From Candidatus Gerdarchaeota archaeon (GTDB lineage Archaea; Asgardarchaeota; Heimdallarchaeia; JABLTI01): DNA of 14,163 nucleotides. Below are positions 5,761 through 13,072 of the stretch, piece after piece. Positions within the stretch are counted from its first letter, which is position 1; every line of letters begins with the position of its first letter. The stretch covers positions 1 to 14,163 of the forward strand of contig JAEOUJ010000244.1 in NCBI GenBank assembly GCA_016839405.1, read 5' to 3'. The position numbers and the translations under genes were made by a program. The notes under the pieces were generated by a model. That model ran no database searches. It had not been told where the DNA came from and saw nothing but the letters and a program-made list of their open reading frames with translations.

Positions 5761-7806
5761 TCACATTCCTAATAACATCCAATAATTTGTAACCCATATG
5801 AAAGTAATTCCTAGGAAAGTCAGAATATTGTAAATAAATCTATCTAGAGTATTCCAGTAAGGTTTATTTCCTTTATTACCAGTTCCTCGCCAAGAAAGAA
5901 TACTAAACAGAACCATTAATGCAAGGAAGATGATAACTAAGATTGGAAAAGTCATTAAACCTTTAATTCCAGCAATTGTATGTGCTTTTAATAGAACTAT
6001 TTGATTTGAAACTCGATATGTTAATCCTATAATTAATGTAGCACAAGTAACAAGTCCAAATGGGAATAATTTAGGAATTATTTCCTGAATGTTTTCCATT
6101 TTCTTAGTTTTTCTATATCTAATAATTGCTTCAATAATCCACCAAATACTAGCTAGAATGAATAATGATCCAATAGGGATAGTAATGTAATAAACAATTC
6201 TAGTATCATCATAAATTGGATGTAATTTTTCCAGTGCTGTAGCAGCGCCTAATAAATTAGAATACACATGACTAACTCGATCAAATGCATTTCTAATAAA
6301 AGCAATTCTAAAATCATATGTACCTGTAGCTTCAACGAAGTAATCTTTTTCAACTTGTACAAAATCCAAATCTATATCCTTTATTCTAATATAACCATTA
6401 TTTACCTCAATATCTATTGAATAATAATCTAGAAAATCGAATGGAGTATAAGTAATTGTTGTATTATCCCAAGGTATTGTTATTTCTTTGGTAGTATAAA
6501 ACCGTCTAGTTGAAAGATAAGTTCCTTCAAAAAATTCTAGATTTTTATCATAATCTTCTATCGGATTTATTTCTCTTCCTGGAAACGGAAAGAAAGTATC
6601 AACAAAAGCCCCAAAGAATTCGTCATTAGCAAATATACCATAAACACTATTATAAGAAATGAAAAACCCAAAATCCTCTTCTGGAAATAATGCCATTGTA
6701 CTATGAAATTCGGGCACATTTCCTCCATGTCCTATAATATGTACATCATTTATATCCATTTCATACAATCCAAAACCAATACTTTGCAAATTTGGGTGTG
6801 GAATAAATTGATCATCAAACATCATTTGAACTGTATCATTTTGTAATATTTGCGTTCCATTAAAATGTCCATTATCCATTAAAGCTAACATTATATGTGA
6901 AATATCTAAAGCAGTAGAACTACATGCTCCAGCTGGACCAATTTTCATTAAATAAAAATCAGTTTCAGAACCATCTAAATTATAACTTGCAGACATATTA
7001 TTTTGTAATTCAATTGGTACAGGTTGATCAAAGGTTGAATGATTCATGCCCAATGGTTGGAAGATATTCGTTTCAACATACTCATTAAACTCAATACCAG
7101 ACATAAGTTCAACAATATATCCTGCTAGTGTTAAACCATAATTTGAATAGCTAGGAATAATACCAGGTGGAGAAAATCTATCTGGTATTCCTGTTCTGCA
7201 TATTTCTTCTAATGGTGGTAAATCATCTGGCGATAAAACTAATTGTATAAAAGATGCTTCCTCAAAACCAGCGGTATTAGTTAACAAATGTCTTAGTGTT
7301 ATTGGATCATGAAAAGTATCTGGTATTTGAAAAGTAGTTAAATATTCATTAATATCTGTATCTAAGTTCAATATACCTTCTTCAACTAATTGAAGAACTG
7401 CAATTGCTGTAAATGTTTTTGAAATTGAACCTACTCTAAAAATAGATTCATTAGGATCCACCAATTCTTTAGTGCTTATATTACTATAACCAAAACCTTT
7501 TGTTAAAACAAGTTCATTATTTTGTATAAAAGAAAAGGTAATACCTGCTAAACCCCATGTTGAATTTTGGTAATCAAAAATTGTATCAAGAAAATCTTCT
7601 AATTCTGATAAAGTAGGAACAGTTTTAGTAGTACAAGTAAAAGATTTTTGATTATAAATGCTAGTAAAAGCATTACTAGGCAATACTTTTGATGTCATTG
7701 AAAAATTATTATTTCCTACTAAAACCAAACAAACTAGAATTATCAAGAAAAAAGAAATTCCTTGATTATAGTGAAATCTCAAATATTTACTAATAGTTGG
7801 TTTCAT
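5761..7806 (-). CDS. Membrane-anchored serine hydrolase, class C beta-lactamase/PBP4* fold
   Basis: A 681-residue protein. Residues about 15-31 form an N-terminal membrane anchor or signal. The catalytic domain (about 60-410) has the full triad: SISK (Ser127, Lys130), YSN (Tyr220, Asn222) and HGG (360-362). A beta-rich domain follows (about 425-520), opening with FEGTYLSTRR, as in bacterial serine hydrolases with lipocalin-like C-termini. Four C-terminal membrane segments (about 538-559, 583-600, 616-638, 658-678) have basic cytosolic loops (RYRKTKK; SWRGTGNKGNK), so the catalytic domain should be outside. Family members are esterases, D-amino-acid peptidases or transacylases. Archaea lack murein, so an ester or peptide on a surface glycan, lipid or protein is likelier than beta-lactam. 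I chose ATG 7806; a TTG at 7821 would add five residues. Confidence 0.88.
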   Translation of the reverse strand: MKPTISKYLRFHYNQGISFFLIILVCLVLVGNNNFSMTSKVLPSNAFTSIYNQKSFTCTTKTVPTLSELEDFLDTIFDYQNSTWGLAGITFSFIQNNELVLTKGFGYSNISTKELVDPNESIFRVGSISKTFTAIAVLQLVEEGILNLDTDINEYLTTFQIPDTFHDPITLRHLLTNTAGFEEASFIQLVLSPDDLPPLEEICRTGIPDRFSPPGIIPSYSNYGLTLAGYIVELMSGIEFNEYVETNIFQPLGMNHSTFDQPVPIELQNNMSASYNLDGSETDFYLMKIGPAGACSSTALDISHIMLALMDNGHFNGTQILQNDTVQMMFDDQFIPHPNLQSIGFGLYEMDINDVHIIGHGGNVPEFHSTMALFPEEDFGFFISYNSVYGIFANDEFFGAFVDTFFPFPGREINPIEDYDKNLEFFEGTYLSTRRFYTTKEITIPWDNTTITYTPFDFLDYYSIDIEVNNGYIRIKDIDLDFVQVEKDYFVEATGTYDFRIAFIRNAFDRVSHVYSNLLGAATALEKLHPIYDDTRIVYYITIPIGSLFILASIWWIIEAIIRYRKTKKMENIQEIIPKLFPFGLVTCATLIIGLTYRVSNQIVLLKAHTIAGIKGLMTFPILVIIFLALMVLFSILSWRGTGNKGNKPYWNTLDRFIYNILTFLGITFIWVTNYWMLLGM

Positions 7807-7808
7807 AG

Positions 7809-7852
7809 ATTTATACCCCAATAGTTACAAGCTAATTTTTTTAAATACCCCA
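7809..7852 (-). promoter_or_regulatory. Promoter region with two TGGGGTAT/TATA-like elements
   Basis: On the minus strand TGGGGTATTTAA (7841-7852) and TGGGGTATAAAT (7809-7820) repeat almost the same 12 bases 32 bases apart. The distal copy is centred about 37-40 bases before the ATG at 7806 and would give a leader of about 10 bases. The proximal copy ends three bases from that ATG, so transcription from it would start inside the gene. Confidence 0.4.
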
Positions 7853-7973
7853 CTTAAACAATAATATCTCAAATTATATTTTAAATGTAATTAATGTTTT
7901 CGATTATATTAAACTAATTATTATTAAATAACTTGAAAAATTTATTAAGATGCTTTTATAAAATAAAATCATT

Positions 7974-9167
7974 ATGAAATATCGAAAAATGGGAACATTA
8001 GGATGGGAAGTCTCTGCTTTAGGTTTTGGTTTAATGCGTTTACCAACTCGAAGAAAATCAATGCTAAGCAGAGTGAATTTCAATGAAGCAATTAAGATAA
8101 TACGCAGTGGAATAGATCAAGGTATCAATTATCTGGATACAGCTTTAGTTTACAATCTTGGTGGAAGTGAAAAGGTATTAGCACAAGCACTTCAAGATGG
8201 TTATCGAGAGAAAGTTTACATTGCAAATAAATCACCACTTTATTTCATCCGAAAATCCGATGATTTTGATAAGTACTTGAAAAGACAACTGGATAGAGTT
8301 CAAACAGATTATTTTGATGTGTATTTATTCCATGGATTAAGTCGAAATAGGTTTGATCAAGTTATTAAATTAAATTTAATAGATAAAATGGTGGAAGCAA
8401 AAGAAGAGGGGTTGATTAAACATATTGGATTCTCTTTTCATGATACTTTCCTAGTTTTTAAGGAGATATTAGAGTATTTTGATTGGGAAGTTGTTCAAAT
8501 ACAATATAATTATATGGATACAGGCATGCAGGCAACCACTGAAGGTTTGAAATTAGCTCATGAGAAAGGCATGGCGACAGTTATTATGGAGCCACTTAAA
8601 GGTGGTCTTTTAGCTAATCCCCCAAAAGAAGCAATTGATATTATGTTACAGACAAAAAGCCATCGCACTCCAGTTGATTGGGCTTTACAATTTCTATGGA
8701 ATTTGCCTGAGGTTTCAACTGTTATTAGTGGCATGAGTTCACAAAAAATGGTTGATGAAAATTGTAGAAGTGCAGATAGATCAGGTATCAATTCATTGTC
8801 AATTGAAGATCTTGAAGTAATTAACCAACTTACGGAAGCATTTAGAAAACAAATAATTATTCCATGCACATATTGCCAATACTGCATGCCTTGTCAATTT
8901 GGAGTAAATATACCAGAGAATTTTGCTTATTTGAATTATTTTAGTCATGAACGCGGTTTTAAGAGATGGCGTGTTAAACGTAGGTATAAACAAATGATTT
9001 CAAATGCGAAACGAGTAAATATTGAAACTCCTAATGGAAATGCGTCATTATGTACAAGATGCATGGAATGTGTTGATAAATGTCCACAAGAAATTATGAT
9101 CCCAGATGAATTAGAGAAAGTCCATGCAATTTTAGGTAATAAAAAGGAAATTTCAGATTATTATTGA
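7974..9167 (+). CDS. Aldo/keto reductase with C-terminal double 4Fe-4S ferredoxin domain
   Basis: A 397-residue cytosolic oxidoreductase. The N-terminal TIM barrel (1 to about 285) has the aldo/keto reductase tetrad: Asp55 and Tyr60 (LDTALVY), Lys86 (ANKSP) and His120 (YLFHG). EPLKGGLLANP (206-216) and the late STVISGM strand (248-254) are the usual cofactor-side elements. The C-terminal part adds Cys298, 301, 304, 307 (CTYCQYCMPCQFGVNIP) and Cys360, 363, 366, 370 (CTRCMECVDKCPQEIMIP), as in COG1453-type ferredoxin-fused aldo/keto reductases. The full set suggests electron transfer between ferredoxin-type donors and a carbonyl substrate; the substrate is unknown. It is the only plus-strand gene among the minus-strand envelope genes and is divergent from the serine hydrolase, sharing a 167-base promoter region. 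No SD; TATA-like TTTATTAA (7941-7948) lies about 29 bases upstream. Confidence 0.93.
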   Translation: MKYRKMGTLGWEVSALGFGLMRLPTRRKSMLSRVNFNEAIKIIRSGIDQGINYLDTALVYNLGGSEKVLAQALQDGYREKVYIANKSPLYFIRKSDDFDKYLKRQLDRVQTDYFDVYLFHGLSRNRFDQVIKLNLIDKMVEAKEEGLIKHIGFSFHDTFLVFKEILEYFDWEVVQIQYNYMDTGMQATTEGLKLAHEKGMATVIMEPLKGGLLANPPKEAIDIMLQTKSHRTPVDWALQFLWNLPEVSTVISGMSSQKMVDENCRSADRSGINSLSIEDLEVINQLTEAFRKQIIIPCTYCQYCMPCQFGVNIPENFAYLNYFSHERGFKRWRVKRRYKQMISNAKRVNIETPNGNASLCTRCMECVDKCPQEIMIPDELEKVHAILGNKKEISDYY

Positions 9168-9175
9168 AATCAATT

Positions 9176-9201
9176 ATTATTGTACTGGATTGCACAATGA
9201 T
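9176..9201. terminator. Weak stem-loop between convergent genes
   Basis: ATTATTGT (9176-9183) and ACAATGAT (9194-9201) can form an 8-bp stem with one G-U pair and a 10-base loop in the 48-base gap between the aldo/keto reductase and acyltransferase paralogue 3. A run of A (9209-9215) reads as T on the minus strand directly after the stop of paralogue 3. A terminator role is plausible but weakly supported. Confidence 0.25.
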
Positions 9202-9215
9202 AGATATGTAAAAAA

Positions 9216-10760
9216 TTAGAAGAGTGCTGTTTTCTGTGTTTTTAATTCACCTAAATTAATCCATTGAACCTTATTCATTAGAACATCTGCATCTATTCTT
9301 CTTTTTTCAGTTTTGAATAATAATTGTTGAATCTTTAAAATCATCCATTCAAAAGTGCCAATATAATAAATTTTAGACCATAATTTTTGCAGATAATAGA
9401 AACACATAACAGAGAAAATACCAACAAAAAGTAATAATAATTCAGAACCTTGTGGAATAATATTTTCTTCAAGGAAATTAATCCCAGTGAAAGGTCGGAA
9501 AATAATTGTTAATAACCATCTTGGGAATAATTCAAAAATTTGTATAATATAAACTGTTAATGAAATAACCCCCCAAAACCTTAAGAATTTGATTATCGGC
9601 CTATTTGCAAATATTTCTCCTCGACCTCTAAACTCAACAACTCTTACTACTGCAAAAGAAATCATTATCTGTGATCCTAATCGTAATAAGAAAGTTGAGA
9701 GTGAAGCAGTCCTTTCCATTATTGTCCATCTATAACCTAATTTAATATTAACGATAGTTAAAATTATTCCAATAATAAATAAAAGAAAACCAGATAATAT
9801 ACCCCATTTTGTTGCTTTTTTAGTTACGTCAGGTTTGGCTAAAGTCATGCCAATCATCACACCTGCAAAAGACGTTATTAAAAATGGAAAATATGGTTGC
9901 AATCCAACAACTGTAAAAGATAAAATCCATGTTTGAAAAGCACCAAATTCACTTATGGCATTCTGGAGTGATGTAAGTGTGAGCCCACCTGTTCCTGTAC
10001 TACTAAAAACTCTAAGCACATATTCTATAATAGATTTTGAACCACCAAAAGGACCAACATAACTAAGGATAATAGAGACAATAAAAATAGCTATTGATAA
10101 AGAAATGTAAATTAACATATTTCTTTTGTATTTTGTATGACCATCATTTAAAGTTAGTAAATATAATAGAATTCCATTAATAATCAATGCCATTCCAATC
10201 ATATGTAATGTTTCTGCTTGGAACAAGCCCAAATAAAGTGGTGAAAAATCAGACCAACTATTGTTTCCCAATATATTTTGTCCTATATATCCATTATAAC
10301 CAAAAGAAGTATCAAACCATCCAAAAAATATCAGAACTAAACCCGTTATAATTTGCTTAAACATGTTGTTTAGCATATCTCTATTTCTATAAGCTCTTCT
10401 TATAGTTACATATGTATTGATAGCTGAAGATAAGAATAAGAAGAAAGCATGCCAAGTTCCAAAGAAAGCTAGTATGCCAAAGAAAATCAACAAAGCAATA
10501 TGAATATTAGGCACACCACCAGTCATATTTTCCAAATAAGAATAATCATACATTCTCATGAAAACATGGAAAAACACCATACCAATTATAGCCAATCCTC
10601 TTCCAAAATCCATTGATGCAATTCGTTTTACTTGTTTTGCTTCTTCAATAGGAGGTGTATCCTCTAATACTCGAGAAGTTATATTTTCTACATCGGAATC
10701 TAAAATATGATTTTCTATGGTTGAATCTCCTGTTTTCAAAGGTAACTCACTTACTAGCAA
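9216..10760 (-). CDS. Polytopic acyltransferase, HGSNAT/DUF1624-DUF418 type (paralogue 3)
   Basis: A membrane protein of up to 514 residues, the longest of the three paralogues because of a 43-residue acidic N-terminal extension. Landmarks: KRIASMDFGRGLAIIGM (45-61) and His65 (FFHVF), GTWHAFF (101-107, His104), PYFPFLITSFAGVMIG (289-304), RVVEFRGRGEIFANR (373-387), RFWGVISLTVYIIQ (394-407), GTFEWMILKIQQL (468-480) and VQWIN (498-502). It is clearly closest to paralogue 2, with the same RxVEFRGxGxxxAN and VQWI elements. There is no ATG before residue 50. The frame allows TTG at 10760 or TTG at 10739, and a TATA-like ATATAAAA centred near 10778 predicts transcription starting near 10752, which would favour the second. 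It follows the MFS gene by 69 bases on the same strand and may be partly co-transcribed with it. Confidence 0.8.
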   Translation of the reverse strand: MLVSELPLKTGDSTIENHILDSDVENITSRVLEDTPPIEEAKQVKRIASMDFGRGLAIIGMVFFHVFMRMYDYSYLENMTGGVPNIHIALLIFFGILAFFGTWHAFFLFLSSAINTYVTIRRAYRNRDMLNNMFKQIITGLVLIFFGWFDTSFGYNGYIGQNILGNNSWSDFSPLYLGLFQAETLHMIGMALIINGILLYLLTLNDGHTKYKRNMLIYISLSIAIFIVSIILSYVGPFGGSKSIIEYVLRVFSSTGTGGLTLTSLQNAISEFGAFQTWILSFTVVGLQPYFPFLITSFAGVMIGMTLAKPDVTKKATKWGILSGFLLFIIGIILTIVNIKLGYRWTIMERTASLSTFLLRLGSQIMISFAVVRVVEFRGRGEIFANRPIIKFLRFWGVISLTVYIIQIFELFPRWLLTIIFRPFTGINFLEENIIPQGSELLLLFVGIFSVMCFYYLQKLWSKIYYIGTFEWMILKIQQLLFKTEKRRIDADVLMNKVQWINLGELKTQKTALF

Positions 10761-10773
10761 AAGTTTTACTTGA

Positions 10774-10781
10774 TTTTATAT
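10774..10781 (-). promoter_or_regulatory. TATA-like box for acyltransferase paralogue 3
   Basis: ATATAAAA on the minus strand lies 18 bases before TTG 10760 and 39 bases before TTG 10739. With about 27 bases from box to transcription start, the mRNA would exclude the first TTG and include the second, so this site bears on the start choice. Confidence 0.4.
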
Positions 10782-10816
10782 TTTTTGTGTGGTAGTAATA
10801 AATTTGTATTTTCTAT

Positions 10817-10837
10817 AAAAATGAAATTATCATTTTT
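10817..10837 (-). terminator. Stem-loop overlapping the MFS stop codon
   Basis: AAAAATGA (10817-10824) and TCATTTTT (10830-10837) form a perfect 8-bp A/T-rich stem with a 5-base loop that includes the TGA stop. Only the T run inside the stem itself could act as the U-tract, so it would be a weak terminator, compatible with readthrough into paralogue 3. Confidence 0.35.
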
Positions 10838-12131
10838 CAACAATTTTATCATTAACATCTACTTCTTTTTTACGTAAAACAAAAATATAGAAAATAAATG
10901 CTGCCAGAAAAGCTAAACCTGATAATGCGATGGACATTGGAAACATGCTAAAAATTCCAGCATATTTGCCTGTTAACCAATTATCTGCTATTACTCCTAA
11001 AATTATAATCCCTAAAATATATCCTACAGTACCAATTGCATTAAATATTCCATAGGCAGTTGCTCTTCTTTCTTCATTTGAGTATGATGTAGTTAATCCA
11101 TAAAGAATTACATTATAGAGAGGATACATTGGTATACAATTAAAAACTATAAGCAAAACCCATTGATTTGGTAATATAGTCATTAAAACATAGACCATAA
11201 CAAAATAGCCAGTAAAACATGATAAAATTATTCCCATCATATTTTTTCTTTTTATCCGACCCAGTAGAAAAGAAATAGGAATAGCAAAGATCATCTTTAA
11301 AATTATAAAAATTGAGAAATAAACTCCTTTGATACTCATTGCATCAAGAAAATAAATTGTTGAGAAAGCCCAAAATCCCAAACCATTTTGAAATAGAAAC
11401 GTTAGAATCATTAATCCAATAAAAACAATTGGTACTACTGATATTGATTTTTTTTCAATTGGTTTTTCTATACGAGTTTCTTCATTAATTGGTAAATCTC
11501 TTCTAACATTAACAAAGAAAATAATAATCATAGCAACAAAACTAGTAATAGTAGATATTGAAAGTTGAATTGTCATAGAATCAGAAAATGCATCATATAT
11601 CCAACCTGCAAAAGGGCTGAAAATAGCATATGCAAGACTTACAATCATAGTAAATTTAGCAAAAATCACCTCTTTTGATTTTGTCGTAGATTTAGTCGCT
11701 AAAACAAACAAATTAGCTGTTTGAGCTGAACCAATGAGAAAACCAAATAAAATCAACAAAAGGAAAGCAATTGTTCCATTGATGAATATTAAGCTTAGGA
11801 ACATAAGTGAATAAGCACACATTCCTATAATAACGAATTTTTTAGCACCATATTTATCTGCAAATAATCCCCAAATGGGAGAACCTATAGCACCAAAAAT
11901 ATAGGAAATAATAACAACAAATCCAATAATAAGAAATGAATCCTCTTGGAAAATCTGATTTAACCACAAAGGTGCATATGGTTCATAATTAGAAAATGCT
12001 ATGCCAAAAAGGAAATAACTAACTAATAATAAAATCTCATTTTTCTCAAAACTCAACCATTCATTTTTTTTCTTTAGTGGTAAATCAAATGATACATCGT
12101 TATCAATTTTATCAATGACTGTATCGGTCAA
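10830..12131 (-). CDS. Major facilitator superfamily transporter
   Basis: A 433-residue secondary transporter with about twelve membrane helices in two halves separated by a charged cytosolic loop (about 210-230, RRDLPINEETRIEKPIEKK). Helix 1 reads YFLFGIAFSNYEPYAPLWL. The MFS signature loop between helices 2 and 3 is GLFADKYGAKKFVIIG (88-103), matching G-x3-D-x2-G-x-K/R-x. The second half repeats the pattern less strictly (LLGRIKRKNMMGII). Substrate and direction are not evident. The first ATG is past residue 100, so the start is not ATG: TTG at 12131 is 10 bases behind GGTGA, and the only earlier in-frame codons before a stop are ATT, GGT, GAA, CTT, GGC and AAA. The gene is divergent from the tail-anchored protein and leads toward acyltransferase paralogue 3. 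A role in moving the substrate or product of the acyltransferases is conjecture. Confidence 0.9.
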   Translation of the reverse strand: MTDTVIDKIDNDVSFDLPLKKKNEWLSFEKNEILLLVSYFLFGIAFSNYEPYAPLWLNQIFQEDSFLIIGFVVIISYIFGAIGSPIWGLFADKYGAKKFVIIGMCAYSLMFLSLIFINGTIAFLLLILFGFLIGSAQTANLFVLATKSTTKSKEVIFAKFTMIVSLAYAIFSPFAGWIYDAFSDSMTIQLSISTITSFVAMIIIFFVNVRRDLPINEETRIEKPIEKKSISVVPIVFIGLMILTFLFQNGLGFWAFSTIYFLDAMSIKGVYFSIFIILKMIFAIPISFLLGRIKRKNMMGIILSCFTGYFVMVYVLMTILPNQWVLLIVFNCIPMYPLYNVILYGLTTSYSNEERRATAYGIFNAIGTVGYILGIIILGVIADNWLTGKYAGIFSMFPMSIALSGLAFLAAFIFYIFVLRKKEVDVNDKIVEK

Positions 12132-12141
12132 TTTGCCAAGT

Positions 12142-12146
12142 TCACC
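12142..12146 (-). promoter_or_regulatory. Shine-Dalgarno GGTGA before the TTG start of the MFS gene
   Basis: GGTGA on the minus strand lies 10 bases before TTG 12131-12129 and can pair with UCACC at the 16S 3' end. It supports TTG as the start. A TATA-like AT-rich stretch centred near 12158 would put the transcription start at the TTG and leave this SD out of the mRNA, so an upstream promoter is needed if the SD is used. Confidence 0.4.
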
Positions 12147-12382
12147 AATTTAATTTAATTTTTGAATTCTATTACTGACTTATTATTACTCCTAAAATAG
12201 CTTCTTGTTAGTCTTATTACTAACCAATTTAATTCTTTTAAAAGATTAATATAGAAAATTAGATTAATTTTTCTTTGATTTATTGGATGAGATTAAATGA
12301 TAATTTCTGCAGATAATAATGAAATTATATTAAAAATCAAAAAAAATCTATATTCTAAAGAAATATCATATATTTGATAAAG

Positions 12383-12850
12383 ATGAGCGAGATTGAACAA
12401 AATAAAAAGAAGATAGCATTTATTTTGGCAAGAATGCCTGGTGGAATAATTGAACGATATGATTTGTATTTAGTATCTGGATTGAGTGAAGAAGCATTTA
12501 AAGAAGCATTTAATTCATTATTAGATGAAATTTCTATTAGTAGAGTTACTTTTGATAATCATACTCGGTATACTGATGGATATAAATTAACAAATTTTGG
12601 CATTGAACGTTATTCTCTTAGAGTAATTGTTGATAATGCTGCATTACCTGATTATATCCCTCGAGAGGATTCTGAATATGTGAAAGTTATTTCACAAGAC
12701 ACTCAATATGGTGCAACTAGAACGGGTGTTAAATTAGCTCCTTCTAGTTCTAAAGCAGCGAAAGAAAAACGTAGAGGTACTATTTTCATTTGTGCATGTG
12801 TAATAAGCTTTATTGTTGTAGGAACATTGATTATTATTTTTGTTCTTTAA
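12383..12850 (+). CDS. Tail-anchored protein with winged-helix-like N-terminal domain
   Basis: A 155-residue protein of no family I can name. Residues 1-82 alternate helices and short strands (NKKKIAFILARMPGG, SEEAFKEAFNSLLDEISI, DGYKLTNFGIERYSLRVIV) in the order of a small winged-helix domain, ending with the KLTxxG-x-ER turn typical of archaeal wHTH proteins. A polar, Ser/Lys-rich linker (about 85-131) ends in KEKRR, followed by one hydrophobic helix (133-155) that reaches the C-terminus. That arrangement is a tail anchor with the folded domain in the cytosol by the positive-inside rule. It could tether a regulator, or a protein-protein module, to the membrane. Start: ATG 12383 rather than TTG 12374, which would add only MIK; no SD either way. 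It stands alone between the divergent MFS gene and the convergent DUF3795 gene. Confidence 0.8.
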   Translation: MSEIEQNKKKIAFILARMPGGIIERYDLYLVSGLSEEAFKEAFNSLLDEISISRVTFDNHTRYTDGYKLTNFGIERYSLRVIVDNAALPDYIPREDSEYVKVISQDTQYGATRTGVKLAPSSSKAAKEKRRGTIFICACVISFIVVGTLIIIFVL

Positions 12851-13072
12851 AGATGAATTAATTATTTGTAAATATTGCCTATTTTTATTCGTAATAAATA
12901 ATCCAAAAATGAAATTTTTGTAAGCTTATGTGATCATAGTTTTTTTGGAGTAAAAGACTAGAATACTTAAGCTAATAAAGCAAGTGAAGTAGTTGTTGAA
13001 ATTGATGAAAAAAATGTATTTTAGTATCTGCAAATCAAAATTGACTTAATCAGCTTAATTTAATCCATTAAA
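12851..13072. other. Intergenic region between convergent genes
   Basis: It holds a perfect small stem-loop, CAAAAAT (12904-12910) and ATTTTTG (12914-12920) with a 3-base loop, 54 bases past the stop of the tail-anchored gene and followed later by a run of seven T. A short plus-strand frame reads ANKASEVVVEIDEKNVF and stops at TAG near 13022. It looks coding in composition but has no start and only about 17 codons; it could be the relic of a lost gene. No gene is called. Confidence 0.3.

Noticed and set aside
5761..7806. A true antibiotic beta-lactamase
   Set aside because: The SxxK/YxN/HxG triad is shared by many esterases and peptidases. The four C-terminal membrane helices and FEGTYLSTRR domain point to an envelope hydrolase, and an archaeal host would have no murein target.
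2759..7806. A single operon of hydrolase and acyltransferases 2 and 1
   Set aside because: A 9-bp stem and T-tract follow the hydrolase, and a well-placed TATA box precedes paralogue 1, so separate transcripts are more likely.
8558..8993. Minus-strand open frames inside the aldo/keto reductase
   Set aside because: Both are antisense to the cofactor and ferredoxin regions of an intact gene and show no domain or promoter of their own.
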